From: Saccharibacillus sp. JS10
Lineage (GTDB): Bacteria > Bacillota > Bacilli > Paenibacillales > Paenibacillaceae
DNA: 64,000 nt
Direction of reading: 5' to 3'
Assembly (NCBI RefSeq): GCF_024436065.1
Contig: NZ_JANFNS010000001.1
Location: 124,001-188,000 of the forward strand
Below the pieces are notes generated by a model. It saw only the letters and a program-made list of their open reading frames with translations, was not told the origin of the DNA and did not search any database. This document shows, one piece after another, positions 19,822 to 28,385 of the stretch (positions are counted from its first letter, which is position 1; every line of letters starts with the position of its first letter). Both the position numbers and the translations under genes were made by a program.

Positions 19822-21006
19822 ATGAGCATAAATCAGCAAAAAATAGCGAAGTCGCGAAATATCCAAAAGTTTCTACAAAGCAAAAGGATCGCTGCTGCAA
19901 CGATATTGATCTTATTGGCAGGTTGCTCGTCGCCATCCGAAGGAACGGTGGTCGTGTCCAATGCCTCCAATGCTCAAAATCAAGAACAAACGTCGCCATC
20001 GGCTTCGAATATTACCGTTACGGAAAATACGAATGAATCGGTATACGCGGATCTCAAACTTGACGATATTCAACAGATCAAAGGCGTGCGCGGACAAGAT
20101 TGGCTGAGTGAAAAACAAGTCATTGTGAATCGTCAAGAAGCAAATGGCGAGCCGATCGAGTTTTCTGACGGACAGACGTTGCCCCAAGGGTTGTACATCC
20201 ATAATATCGCCGATGGGAAAGAAACTGAGATCGTGGCAGACAACACCCTTTGGGGAGGAGCCAAGTTGTCGCCCGACAAAAAGCATCTTTTTTATCTCGA
20301 AGTGTTTGAAATGACAGGGATCGGGCATATTATGGATTTGGAGACCGGTAAATCGGTACAAATCGCAGGTGGCAAAGAAATTCTGATCGACGGCGCTTGG
20401 TTAGATAATGAACATCTGGTATATGGCAATATCGAAGGGCAGCTATTCCAAAGCGATCTGTCCGGTAAAAGTCAGCAACTGCTTGATTTGGCGGACGCAG
20501 GCAAGAGAGCAAATGGAATTCAAGCTGTAGGCGATACGATTTACTATACAGGCTTAAATGAGCAAGAAGTATTTGCTTACGATACCTCGACGAAAAATCT
20601 GGATCGTTTCGGTAAAAATATCGAATGGGTGATACCAGCTCCGGATGGCAGTCAGTTGGCATTAGTGAAAAGAGATGAACAAAATGAACGAACATTAATG
20701 CTAACCGATCTTGCAGGAAATGAGAAAAAGACGCTCACACGTGCAACGCAAATCTTCGGTACAAGTTGGTCGCCGGACGGCAAGCGTTTGGCTTACACCG
20801 TCACTTCTCCAACAGATAAAGGTCAAGACGGATTTTATATTTCCGATGCAACAACGGGTGAAGCTTTTATGATCTCTTCGGATCTCGCGGACGCCGGCGA
20901 TATTATGAAATGGAGCCCTTCAGGAACAGAGATTATGGTCAATAAAGTAAGCCGAACTGGCGGAAGTTATTCGACAGAAGCTTCGATTATTACGGTTTCT
21001 TGGTAA
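19822..21006 (+). CDS. Lipoprotein with TolB/WD40-like beta-propeller
   Basis: 394 residues. A lipoprotein signal peptide (about 1-35) ends in the lipobox 'LLAGC', so the protein is anchored outside the membrane. Mature residues 75-390 contain repeated blade-like segments such as 'LWGGAKLSPDKKHLFYLEV', 'WVIPAPDGSQLALVK' and 'IFGTSWSPDGKRLAYTV', the pattern of TolB-like propellers. AGGGGAAGG precedes the ATG. It lies directly behind the two-component system and behind the direct-repeat operator. It may be an output or accessory sensor of that system. The ligand is unknown. Confidence 0.82.
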   Translation: MSINQQKIAKSRNIQKFLQSKRIAAATILILLAGCSSPSEGTVVVSNASNAQNQEQTSPSASNITVTENTNESVYADLKLDDIQQIKGVRGQDWLSEKQVIVNRQEANGEPIEFSDGQTLPQGLYIHNIADGKETEIVADNTLWGGAKLSPDKKHLFYLEVFEMTGIGHIMDLETGKSVQIAGGKEILIDGAWLDNEHLVYGNIEGQLFQSDLSGKSQQLLDLADAGKRANGIQAVGDTIYYTGLNEQEVFAYDTSTKNLDRFGKNIEWVIPAPDGSQLALVKRDEQNERTLMLTDLAGNEKKTLTRATQIFGTSWSPDGKRLAYTVTSPTDKGQDGFYISDATTGEAFMISSDLADAGDIMKWSPSGTEIMVNKVSRTGGSYSTEASIITVSW

Positions 21007-21020
21007 GAAAAAAGCAAACG

Positions 21021-21056
21021 GAAAGAAGCCTATACAGATGCGTAGGCTTCTTTTTC
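21021..21056 (+). terminator. Rho-independent terminator
   Basis: Stem GAAAGAAGCCTA/TAGGCTTCTTTTTC with an 10-base loop and T run, 15 bases after the lipoprotein stop. Confidence 0.85.
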
Positions 21057-21123
21057 TATTCACGCTAATCATAGAGGGTTATACTGGATGTAACTTTGAA
21101 ATCCTCGTAAAGGTGGGAATCTA

Positions 21124-21609
21124 TTGAGTTTTTATGTGAATGCGAGAGCTTTTGTAGAGCGTGTCACCGAGCAGGGGACAGAACTTCTGATTCAGACTCG
21201 AACGAAAAAAAACGAAGAATCGTTAGAACTCCCTGGAGGAAGATTAGAACTTTACGAATCGATCTTGGATGGGTTGAAAAGAGAAGTGTATGAAGAAACC
21301 GGGCTAATTGTGACGGAGATCGAAGGCAGCGAAACGCGAGTGGATACAAGAGGCATTAATCCTGATTTTGAAGTTGAATGTCTGGCACCTTACTGCGTGT
21401 ACCAAACGATCAAAGGTCCGATAGATTCAGTGGGTATGTATTTTATTGTGAAAGCGGAAGGCACGCTGCTTGAAACCGGAGATGACACAGTTGATATTAG
21501 ATGGGCAAGTGTACAAGAGATCCAGCGGTTATTAACAGAAGATGCGAAGCAATTTTCGGATGTTGATCGAGCGGGAATCATGTATTATGTCAAACATCGT
21601 AAATTCTGA
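21124..21609 (+). CDS. Nudix hydrolase
   Basis: 161 residues from a TTG start with AAAGGTGG upstream. The Nudix box is perfect: G-x5-E-x7-REVYEETGL, beginning at 'GGRLELYE' (about residue 38). Such enzymes cleave nucleoside diphosphate derivatives (for example oxidised nucleotides or ADP-ribose). The substrate cannot be told. It is 16 bases from the next gene and may be co-transcribed with it. Confidence 0.88.
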   Translation: MSFYVNARAFVERVTEQGTELLIQTRTKKNEESLELPGGRLELYESILDGLKREVYEETGLIVTEIEGSETRVDTRGINPDFEVECLAPYCVYQTIKGPIDSVGMYFIVKAEGTLLETGDDTVDIRWASVQEIQRLLTEDAKQFSDVDRAGIMYYVKHRKF

Positions 21610-21625
21610 CGAAGGAGTTGTCTTG

Positions 21626-22075
21626 ATGAAAAACCTTTTCGATCTTGAAGCTTCGCAAGAAGTGCTGAGTCGTATAGACATTCTTACACCGGATGCTCAA
21701 GCTTTATGGGGGAAAATGAACGCAGCTCAAATGCTTAACCATTGTTCAAAATTTCAAGATGTTGCAGCAGGCGATTTAATTAGCGCAAGAAGTGTTTTAG
21801 GACGAATTGTAGGTGGCTTGGCGAAACCTATTTTTTATAACGACAAGCCGTTGCCAAAAGACATGTCCACCCTGCCTGAGTTAGTTATCATCGAACCTCA
21901 AACTTTTGAGACTGAGCGTGCAACATTGAAGCAGAAAATTCAAAATTTTCAGAGTCGTGGAGCACAGAATCAGCCGCTACAACTACATCCTTTTTTCGGA
22001 AAATTAACTTCTGAACAATGGGGAAAAGGGTTATACAAGCATCTGGATCATCATTTAAAACAGTTTGGCGTATGA
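21626..22075 (+). CDS. DUF1569-like protein
   Basis: 149 residues, DUF1569 (DinB-fold related) pattern: 'LTPDAQALWGKMNAAQMLNHC' near the N terminus and 'HPFFGKLTSEQWGKGLYKHLDHHLKQF' region at the C terminus with the conserved His residues. The ATG at 21626 is preceded by GAAGGAG at eight bases. The open frame extends upstream to 21542 inside the Nudix gene, but that start has no ribosome site. Function unknown. Members are small cytoplasmic proteins with a possible metal site. Confidence 0.78.
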   Translation: MKNLFDLEASQEVLSRIDILTPDAQALWGKMNAAQMLNHCSKFQDVAAGDLISARSVLGRIVGGLAKPIFYNDKPLPKDMSTLPELVIIEPQTFETERATLKQKIQNFQSRGAQNQPLQLHPFFGKLTSEQWGKGLYKHLDHHLKQFGV

Positions 22076-22105
22076 CATTTTTCTTTTAGAAAGAAGGTAT
22101 AAAAG

Positions 22106-22546
22106 ATGATTCCTGCAAAAATTTCATTAGTCACAGTTGCTGCATATCATGTGCCAAAATTGCGTGAGTTTTATCTAAGTTTAGGCTGGGCAGAAACCGA
22201 GATTAGCTCGGATAACTACGCGGTGTTTCGGACATCGGGTGTACTTTTATCGATTTTTCCGATTGAAGAAGCTTTGCGAGAAGCCGGTCTAGAGCCGACT
22301 CAGCAAGATAGGACTCCTCCAATCTTCAAAGGGGTAACGTTATCGATCAATGTCGAGAATCCTGAGCAAGTCGATTACATATTGCAAGAAGTAGAAAAGC
22401 ACGGTGGACGTACGATAAATAAGCCGAAAGACGCAAGTTGGGGAGGGCGAATTGGACATTTTATGGACCCTGAAAATAATTTGTGGGAAGTGGCTTGGAA
22501 TCCGACCGCTACATTCAATGAATATGGCGCCATGATTTCTTTTTAG
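22106..22546 (+). CDS. VOC-superfamily (glyoxalase-like) protein
   Basis: 146 residues with the paired beta-alpha-beta-beta-beta modules of the vicinal oxygen chelate fold: 'ISLVTVAAYHVPKLREFYLSLGW' region, 'VTLSINVENPEQVDYILQEV' and the C-terminal 'GHFMDPENNLWEVAWNP' with the metal-type Glu. AGAAAGAAGG precedes the ATG. It could be a resistance or dioxygenase relative, and no substrate is evident. It follows the DUF1569 gene by 30 bases. Confidence 0.85.
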   Translation: MIPAKISLVTVAAYHVPKLREFYLSLGWAETEISSDNYAVFRTSGVLLSIFPIEEALREAGLEPTQQDRTPPIFKGVTLSINVENPEQVDYILQEVEKHGGRTINKPKDASWGGRIGHFMDPENNLWEVAWNPTATFNEYGAMISF

Positions 22547-22558
22547 AAAAATGAATGC

Positions 22559-22611
22559 AAAAAAGCCGAACCGTAAAGCAATCGCTTTAAAGCCCGGCAT
22601 TTTCTTTTTAT
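22559..22611. terminator. Bidirectional terminator between convergent genes
   Basis: Imperfect stem AAAAGCCG..TAAAGC/GCTTTA..CGGC-TTTT with T-rich sequence on the right and A-rich on the left, between the VOC gene and the SET-domain gene. Confidence 0.6.
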
Positions 22612-23006
22612 TTTTCTGTCGGCTCCGATTGATCTTCCATAAACCACAGCGGGTCCATACAATCTTCTTCGCCGTTGTAATTAATCAAAATTTCTTCGCC
22701 GGCTTTAATGTCCGTATAGGCATAAAAGTCGAACGTGTGCTTTTCAAAACTGATCTCATACGTAGCGTTCGGCGTATAGGAGTGATTGATTAGGCTGCCG
22801 TAACCGAGTAAAATCGCAGTATGGTTGGCACCGTATTGAAACACATAATCTTCTAAAATCGTTTTTTCGACATGTTCGTGATCTTCGTTCTCGTAAGCGA
22901 CGACTGGAGCTTCATGGATCAGTTCGCCTTTTGCAATATCGCGCGTCGCAAAAACGCCGCGTGTAAATTCGCCTCCACTGAGCGCGGAATGTTTCACTTC
23001 AATCAT
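22608..23006 (-). CDS. SET-domain protein (putative lysine methyltransferase)
   Basis: 132 residues from the ATG at 23006, which has GAAGGTGA upstream on the minus strand. The open frame reaches 23093 but without a better start. SET hallmarks are 'GRGVFATRDIAKGELIHEAPV'-type N-terminal block (here starting TRGVFATRD), 'LINHSYTPNATYEI' (the NHS SAM-binding motif) and 'AGEEILINYNGEE' (catalytic Tyr region). It lacks pre-SET and long post-SET domains, as in bacterial single-domain SET proteins. The target protein is unknown. It is convergent with the VOC gene. Confidence 0.85.
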   Translation of the reverse strand: MIEVKHSALSGGEFTRGVFATRDIAKGELIHEAPVVAYENEDHEHVEKTILEDYVFQYGANHTAILLGYGSLINHSYTPNATYEISFEKHTFDFYAYTDIKAGEEILINYNGEEDCMDPLWFMEDQSEPTEK

Positions 23007-23125
23007 AAGGTCACCTTCGCATTTCCTGAATTGGGTAAAGATTGCCGGATCGGGCATAACGATAATTGTAGCCCAATCCTGCGAGCACAGCAAGAAATTA
23101 AACTCGACGTTTTAGAAGGAGCCGA

Positions 23126-23533
23126 ATGATGAGAGAGCCTGAAGATGCAGCAAAAGAAACCGGAATCATCGATTATATTATCTCTTATAGTCAAAATAAG
23201 CGTCTTGCACAGATCGAATATCGACCTTCGCGGCAAATCGACGATTATTTTTACGGAAAAGTATTGGAGCAACAATTTCCTCCGCGCCTGGTCTGGTTAA
23301 TTCACGAATATGATGAGTTGGTTCAGCATGTTGTGATGACGTTGCTTGAAGAAGTCGAAGAAGAAATTCATACGTATGATCTGCGTCTGGAAAGTTCGAA
23401 CCGTCGCATTTATAATGTGATGTTGATGGAGCACGATATATCCTTTTTCACGCAGCCTGCCGGTATCGAAGAATATGCGGATCGCCCTATCATCGATAAT
23501 AGCGTCAATCCGCATAACGGCTCAGAAGGTTAA
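23126..23533 (+). CDS. Hypothetical protein
   Basis: 135 residues, not recognised. The ATG-ATG start has AGAAGGAG five bases upstream. The protein is soluble, acidic at the C terminus ('NSVNPHNGSEG'), with a helical middle ('LVQHVVMTLLEEVEEEIHTY') and a beta-like end. It is divergent from the SET gene across 119 bases and followed 29 bases later by another unknown gene, which probably shares its transcript. Confidence 0.7.
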   Translation: MMREPEDAAKETGIIDYIISYSQNKRLAQIEYRPSRQIDDYFYGKVLEQQFPPRLVWLIHEYDELVQHVVMTLLEEVEEEIHTYDLRLESSNRRIYNVMLMEHDISFFTQPAGIEEYADRPIIDNSVNPHNGSEG

Positions 23534-23562
23534 AAGGAATAGCAAAGGAGGAATTATGCAAG

Positions 23563-24030
23563 ATGTCTTTGATTGCTGAATTTCGAAAAATGCCAATTAA
23601 AAAATTCGAAGAATGGTGTCTTTCTGTTGCTATTGAAGGAAATGCAGAAGACGCTCATGCCTTTCTACAACAAAATGCCAAGCCATTAACAGAGTATGAA
23701 GGTTCGGGTTACGTGTATTCGACGTTGCTGGAGTACCTGGCTGAGAACGGTATCGATCTGGAAGAGTCGGAATATGCGGTATTGGCTTCTCAATTAACCG
23801 ACGAACAATATGCCTTGTGTGCGGTACTCACCAACGAGCATAAGCAGTTGTATCTGGACTCCTTGAATCTAGCTAACTTTGATGAAGAAGAATTAAGCGA
23901 GTATTACAATGAATTTAATGATACAGCAGAAGCAGAAGCGGGCTCATGGATGTTAGAAGCGATTCGAGTGCTACAATTCAATTTGCGTGAAGCCAGCGAA
24001 TCGTCTGTCGTTCTGCTGACCTTAGTATAA
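23563..24030 (+). CDS. Hypothetical acidic protein
   Basis: 155 residues, not recognised. Strongly acidic and mostly helical ('DEEELSEYYNEFNDTAEAEAG'), no signal peptide or membrane segment. The upstream region has AAAGGAGG about 12 bases before the ATG. It is probably the second gene of a two-gene unit with 23126-23533, closed by the terminator at 24051. Confidence 0.7.
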   Translation: MSLIAEFRKMPIKKFEEWCLSVAIEGNAEDAHAFLQQNAKPLTEYEGSGYVYSTLLEYLAENGIDLEESEYAVLASQLTDEQYALCAVLTNEHKQLYLDSLNLANFDEEELSEYYNEFNDTAEAEAGSWMLEAIRVLQFNLREASESSVVLLTLV

Positions 24031-24050
24031 AATTTCATAAAAAAGAAAGC

Positions 24051-24077
24051 GAAAAAGTACCTTCGGGTACTTTTTTC
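24051..24077 (+). terminator. Rho-independent terminator
   Basis: Stem GAAAAAGTACC/GGTACTTTTTTC with a TTCG tetraloop. Confidence 0.85.
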
Positions 24078-24109
24078 TTTTGCCATAAAATGAGTAGTTT
24101 ACAATACAT

Positions 24110-24129
24110 ATATTATAGATATATAATAT
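24110..24129. promoter_or_regulatory. AT-rich inverted repeat before the methyltransferase
   Basis: ATATTATA-GATA-TATAATAT is a perfect 8-bp inverted repeat 46 bases before the ATG at 24175. It may be an operator or a -10 region (TATAAT is within it). Confidence 0.35.
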
Positions 24130-24174
24130 CTTTAATAAACGCAATCAATTTTTTGTAAAGGATAAGGTGAACTC

Positions 24175-25068
24175 ATGACTAAAGATTTTTTCGATCCAAA
24201 AGTGTGGCAGCAAGAATGGAAGCAATACGGAGATGGCGCGGCAGAGCGGATGCGACGTTCAGGCATTGACCCGGCAACCGCATTCAATAACAAAGCGCAA
24301 AAGTTTAACGAGCAGTCTTTTAACGAAGAAGGGCGTAGACGCAGCGCAAGAATCGTAAATTGGCTTGTTAGCCGAGGCGTACGGTTTGAAGGAGAATCCG
24401 TGCTAGACATTGGTGCAGCTTCCGGCGTGTTTACGGTGCCTTTTGCCGAGCAGGGTGCGTATGTGACTGCTTTTGAATCGTCGCCTCCTCAAGTTGAATT
24501 GCTCCAGCAAAACACGGCTAAATTTGTTGAAAATCCTGTACAGATCGTATCGGGCGAATTTGAGAAAATAGATATCCAGCAAAAAGGTTGGCAAAATGCG
24601 TTCGATCTTGTATTTGTCTCGATGTGCCCAGTCGTACATGATTGGGACAGTGTGGAACACATTTTGAGTTGCGCCAGAAAATTCGTATATATCAGTATGC
24701 CTGTCAGCTCGGCGGAAAACAGTCTGATTAACGAAGTTGTGCCTTTGATTACGGGAGAACCTTTCCAACCGAAAATGACCGAAATGGCTTACTTGCTTCA
24801 TTTGTTGGCTTTGAAAGGATATGCGTATGAGACCTTGGTGACTCGCGAACAGAAAATCACTGAATTTGATACGCGGCAACAAGCGTTAGAACATACGATG
24901 ACGTGGCTGCGCCATCACAAATTACCGTCGGACGAACGCAGCCAATCGATTGCCTGGCGTCATATTCAAGAACATTATCCAAGCGAAAAGCTTCAGATTT
25001 ATGAAGGTGGACGATTTGGAAAAGTGCTTATTCGGCTGCAAGATCAACACATGTACGCCGAAGAATAA
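24175..25068 (+). CDS. SAM-dependent methyltransferase
   Basis: 297 residues. The class I methyltransferase motif I is 'SVLDIGAASGVFTVPFAEQGA' region (glycine-rich, about residues 80-100), motif post-I is 'VTAFESS', and motif IV is 'FDLVFVSMCPVVHDW'. The N-terminal part ('FDPKVWQQEWKQYG') is typical of Firmicute class I methyltransferases of unknown target. The upstream ribosome site is weak (AAGGATAAGGTG). Substrate unknown. Confidence 0.85.
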   Translation: MTKDFFDPKVWQQEWKQYGDGAAERMRRSGIDPATAFNNKAQKFNEQSFNEEGRRRSARIVNWLVSRGVRFEGESVLDIGAASGVFTVPFAEQGAYVTAFESSPPQVELLQQNTAKFVENPVQIVSGEFEKIDIQQKGWQNAFDLVFVSMCPVVHDWDSVEHILSCARKFVYISMPVSSAENSLINEVVPLITGEPFQPKMTEMAYLLHLLALKGYAYETLVTREQKITEFDTRQQALEHTMTWLRHHKLPSDERSQSIAWRHIQEHYPSEKLQIYEGGRFGKVLIRLQDQHMYAEE

Positions 25069-25085
25069 GTGCTATACTAAGAAGC

Positions 25086-25226
25086 ATGAGACACTCTATT
25101 CAAAAACTGCTACATTTGGCAATTGGCGAACTGGTTGCGGTCTTCGTACTCATTTGGGCTTTTTTTAGACTACAACCGCTATGGCGTTTAGAGATCGGAA
25201 GTCAGGATTTAATCTATTTGAGCTGA
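25086..25226 (+). CDS. Possible 46-residue single-pass membrane protein
   Basis: An ATG frame of 46 codons with a basic start (MRHSIQK), one hydrophobic segment (about residues 8-28, 'LLHLAIGELVAVFVLIWAFF') and a short tail. A TGCTATACT extended -10 lies at 25070-25078. Its start point would fall on or next to the ATG, so the message would be leaderless. No ribosome site is seen. Not recognised. It may be a real small membrane protein or chance. Confidence 0.3.
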   Translation: MRHSIQKLLHLAIGELVAVFVLIWAFFRLQPLWRLEIGSQDLIYLS

Positions 25227-25293
25227 GGCGTCAAGGTTTACGGCATTCCCATTTGAATCGGATGATTCGCGGAAAAGGAGGGCGAGCACCTTC

Positions 25294-25845
25294 ATGACGA
25301 ATAATCACAATCCAGAGTGGCCGGTATGGGCAACCGAAAGCGTGGAAATTAAGCCTTTTGATTCGGAATGGTTGGCAAAAGGAAACGTCGAAGGAAAGCA
25401 TCTGCACCAATTACTAAAGCCTTACGGAGTAAATGTTGTTGAGCATATTGGAAGTACTTCCGTGCAAGGGCTACCGGCTAAGCCGATCCTTGATCTGATG
25501 GCAGAAATCCCTTCTTTTGACGAACTGGACAAGGTGGTTGCAGCCCTTCTTGAGCAAGATTGGCATTACGTACCTCCTGAACTGGACGGAATTCCTTCGC
25601 GGCGGTTTTTTGTAAAAGTGAAGCAAGACAAACGTCAATGTCACCTTCATCTGATGCTACCGGGTGAAGAACGCTGGGAGCGCCAGCTTCGTTTTCGAGA
25701 TATTTTACGAAATCGACCCCATTTTGTAACCGAATACGCACACTTAAAAATGCAATTAGCCGAACGTCACAAAGACGATCGAGAAGCGTACACGCGTGCA
25801 AAAACCGATTTTGTAGCCAGAGTATTGAATGAACCAACCAAGTAA
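25294..25845 (+). CDS. GrpB/UPF0157 family nucleotidyltransferase-like protein
   Basis: 183 residues matching the GrpB (UPF0157) family: 'HIGSTSVQGLPAKPILDLM' carries the GS-x(n)-D-type nucleotidyltransferase motif. 'RHLHVCL'-like sequence here reads 'QCHLHLMLPG', and 'FRDILRNRPHFVTEYAHLKMQLA' is the family C-terminal helix. AAAGGAGGG lies about 12 bases upstream of the ATG. Function unproven. In some bacteria GrpB is fused to dephospho-CoA kinase. Confidence 0.85.
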   Translation: MTNNHNPEWPVWATESVEIKPFDSEWLAKGNVEGKHLHQLLKPYGVNVVEHIGSTSVQGLPAKPILDLMAEIPSFDELDKVVAALLEQDWHYVPPELDGIPSRRFFVKVKQDKRQCHLHLMLPGEERWERQLRFRDILRNRPHFVTEYAHLKMQLAERHKDDREAYTRAKTDFVARVLNEPTK

Positions 25846-25894
25846 AACCAAAAGAAGCCGGAGAAGAAATTCTCGGGCTTCTTTTGGTTTTTTT
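25844..25894 (+). terminator. Strong Rho-independent terminator
   Basis: Stem AAAACCAAAAGAAGCC/GGCTTCTTTTGGTTTT with inner GAGAA/TTCTC and a long T run, overlapping the grpB-like stop. Confidence 0.9.
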
Positions 25895-26003
25895 AATAAA
25901 GTTGCAGTCCGAGTTTCTAACTGTAAGCAGGAGTCTGAACTTTAGTAGCGAATGATCTTCGTATAACGGTTACTTATTTCGTTACAAGTTCAGGAGGTTA
26001 TCG

Positions 26004-27842
26004 ATGATCGCTTACCGTCAGCTAAAAGAAGTATTTCTCAAAGATTCCTCACACCCCAATCATTTTCAGAAAGAGATGATCACAGCGGAAAAGTTGGCAT
26101 GGATTCGTACTGCCGAGCATTTTCGAGAACTTTTAGCTGAAATCCGCGCTGAAGCTGAACTCTCTGTCTCTGAGCCGATGCCTATACTAGATTTTCATAC
26201 GTTCAAAAAGTTTCATGAGCAGGGAACACGTTTGGAATACGAGCAGCTGTACTTTGGTAGACGAGGCAGATTGTTATCTTTGTCTTTAGCATTCATCATC
26301 GATGAAGATCAAAAGTTTCTGACTTCGTTAGAAGCAATAGTGTGGGAAATTTGCAATGAATATAGCTGGGCATTACCCGCGCATTTGTCTTATAACGAAG
26401 AAAAAGATTCGAATCATAAGTTACCTCATGATGTAGTCGATTTATTTGCTGCGGAGACTGCTCAAGCGTTGGCGGAGATGCTGGCTTTGGTCGGAGATCG
26501 TCTGCATCCGTGGATTGCGCAAAGGGTGCACCAAGAGATTGAGCGCCGCGTGTTTGATCCTTGTTTTGGCAGCAAGCGTCCTTTTTTCTGGTTTTCGGCG
26601 GATCATAACTGGGCGGCAGTCTGCGGAGGAGCAGTCGGTGTGGCAGCTATGCTGTTGATGACGGACCGGGAACGTCTCGCTTGGGCGCAAACCAAAGTCG
26701 TGAATGCGATGGAAAGCTTTTTGTCGGGATATGGGGAAGACGGTTGTTGCACAGAAGGAGCTGGGTATTGGACATATGGCTTCGGATATTATGTATATTG
26801 GGCAGAAATGTTGTATACGTTTACAAATGGTGAAATCAATATGCTGCAAAATGATAAAGCACGTCGAATCGCCCAGTATGCAAGCAAAGTTACTTTAACT
26901 TCACCGGATTGCGTTAATTATTCGGATTGCGAATCGGAAGTCCATTTCCACCCAGGGTTGATGAGTCGTCTGCGAGTACGGCTTCATATCCATACACCGA
27001 ATGTCGTTGTTCCGCCTTCTTTTCACAAGGATCATACATATCGCTGGGCACATCAAATACGTAATTTGTTTTGGTATGAAGAAACTCAGTCAGCAGAGTC
27101 TGGCATTATTTCAGAGTCCGTCTTTTTTGAAAATGCAGCATGGATCATTGATAAAAAAGCGACATCGTCAGGACTATTCGCTTTTTCCACCAAAGGCGGA
27201 CATAACGACGAACCGCATAACCATAATGATCTGGGCCATTTTATTTTGCATATCGCAGGCGATACATTACTAAGTGATCTGGGACCGGGAATGTATACGC
27301 AAGATTATTTTGGCGAGCGCCGATATGAACATCTGCATACTTCATCGCTTGGTCATTCGGTTCCCGTCATTAACGGCGCAGTGCAGCAAAGTGGACAAGA
27401 CTATACCGCTTCTGTTTTGCAAAATGAATACAGCGAATCTACGCTGCGCATCAAACTGGATCTGACAAAAGCTTATGGCACCGAAAGTGGTCTGTCTTCG
27501 TACATTAGGCAATTTAGTTGGAGCGTCAAAGAAAACGAGCGAAAATCGGAACTTGAGATCGAAGATCAGTTTGAATTTACGACTGTGACTACCTATGAGA
27601 TCATCGAACATTTGATCAGTCTATATCGTCCAATTCTTCAATCTGGAGTCATTTGTTGGCGAGGAAACCGAGGGCAAGCAGAGTTACAATACGACCCTTC
27701 AACTCTGGAAGCGAAGGTCGAAGAGGTACAAACGCATAAGCATCTTGGAGAATCTCAAACGGTGTATCGGATAGCGCTTCGAGCAGTCGGCGTAGCCGAT
27801 AAAGTGAGTCTGAAGTGGAGCCTATATGGTTCAGCCCTTTAA
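26004..27842 (+). CDS. Heparinase II/III-family protein
   Basis: 612 residues, alpha/alpha-toroid plus beta-sandwich polysaccharide lyase fold. The toroid part holds 'ADHNWAAVCGGAVGVAAMLL' and 'GYGEDGCCTEGAGYWTYGFG'. The beta-sandwich starts with 'KGGHNDEPHNHNDLGHFIL', containing the conserved His/Asn cluster of PF07940, and 'LLSDLGPGMYTQDYF'. There is no signal peptide, so it is probably cytoplasmic and acts on imported oligosaccharides. AGGAGG sits six bases before the ATG. No transporter or regulator is next to it. The sugar specificity is unknown. Confidence 0.85.
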   Translation: MIAYRQLKEVFLKDSSHPNHFQKEMITAEKLAWIRTAEHFRELLAEIRAEAELSVSEPMPILDFHTFKKFHEQGTRLEYEQLYFGRRGRLLSLSLAFIIDEDQKFLTSLEAIVWEICNEYSWALPAHLSYNEEKDSNHKLPHDVVDLFAAETAQALAEMLALVGDRLHPWIAQRVHQEIERRVFDPCFGSKRPFFWFSADHNWAAVCGGAVGVAAMLLMTDRERLAWAQTKVVNAMESFLSGYGEDGCCTEGAGYWTYGFGYYVYWAEMLYTFTNGEINMLQNDKARRIAQYASKVTLTSPDCVNYSDCESEVHFHPGLMSRLRVRLHIHTPNVVVPPSFHKDHTYRWAHQIRNLFWYEETQSAESGIISESVFFENAAWIIDKKATSSGLFAFSTKGGHNDEPHNHNDLGHFILHIAGDTLLSDLGPGMYTQDYFGERRYEHLHTSSLGHSVPVINGAVQQSGQDYTASVLQNEYSESTLRIKLDLTKAYGTESGLSSYIRQFSWSVKENERKSELEIEDQFEFTTVTTYEIIEHLISLYRPILQSGVICWRGNRGQAELQYDPSTLEAKVEEVQTHKHLGESQTVYRIALRAVGVADKVSLKWSLYGSAL

Positions 27843-27867
27843 CAAAGAAAAGACACAATAAAGCGAA

Positions 27868-27898
27868 TTGGCTTTCGGTAGGGTTTATTCGGTATAAT
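27868..27898 (+). promoter_or_regulatory. Promoter before the DIP1984-type gene
   Basis: A perfect TATAAT (27893-27898) with TTGGCT 19 bases upstream. It is 26 bases before the next ATG. Confidence 0.45.
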
Positions 27899-27923
27899 AA
27901 ATGCAAATAAAGGAGGCGACCCG

Positions 27924-28385
27924 ATGAGACTGGCGGAAGCATTGGTACAACGTGCCGATCAACAGCGGAAAATCGCACAATTGAAACAAAGACTGTCACG
28001 CGTAGTAAAAGTACAAGAAGGCGACGTTCCGGCAGAAGATCCTAAAATTCTAATGTCTGAACTACACGAAGCAATCGGTAGTTTGAGTCAATTGATCAAA
28101 AAGATCAATAAAACCAATTCTTTTACTTTGTTTAGCGAAGGTGTAACGCTTGCGGATATTCTTGCCGAGCGGGATCGAATCATTCAAGAACGCAACGCAT
28201 TAAACGAAATTTTGGAAGCTGCTTCCGTAAGACAAGATGCGTATAGCCGTTCTGAAATCCGTTTTTATCGGACGATTGAGATTCCTGAACTGCAAAGCCA
28301 AGTCGATGGATTATCCAAATCGTATCGCGAGCTGGACTTTAAAATCCAAGAAAAAAATTGGACGGTCGATCTGATCGATACGTAA
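27924..28385 (+). CDS. DIP1984-family protein
   Basis: 153 residues, all-helical coiled-coil-like protein: 'LAEALVQRADQQRKIAQLKQRL', 'LHEAIGSLSQLIKKINKTN' and 'DGLSKSYRELDFKIQEKNW' are the conserved blocks of the DIP1984 (septicolysin-like) family. AAAGGAGG lies upstream of the ATG. Family function is unknown. It is followed by a decayed reading frame and then the Hfq-like gene. Confidence 0.82.
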   Translation: MRLAEALVQRADQQRKIAQLKQRLSRVVKVQEGDVPAEDPKILMSELHEAIGSLSQLIKKINKTNSFTLFSEGVTLADILAERDRIIQERNALNEILEAASVRQDAYSRSEIRFYRTIEIPELQSQVDGLSKSYRELDFKIQEKNWTVDLIDT

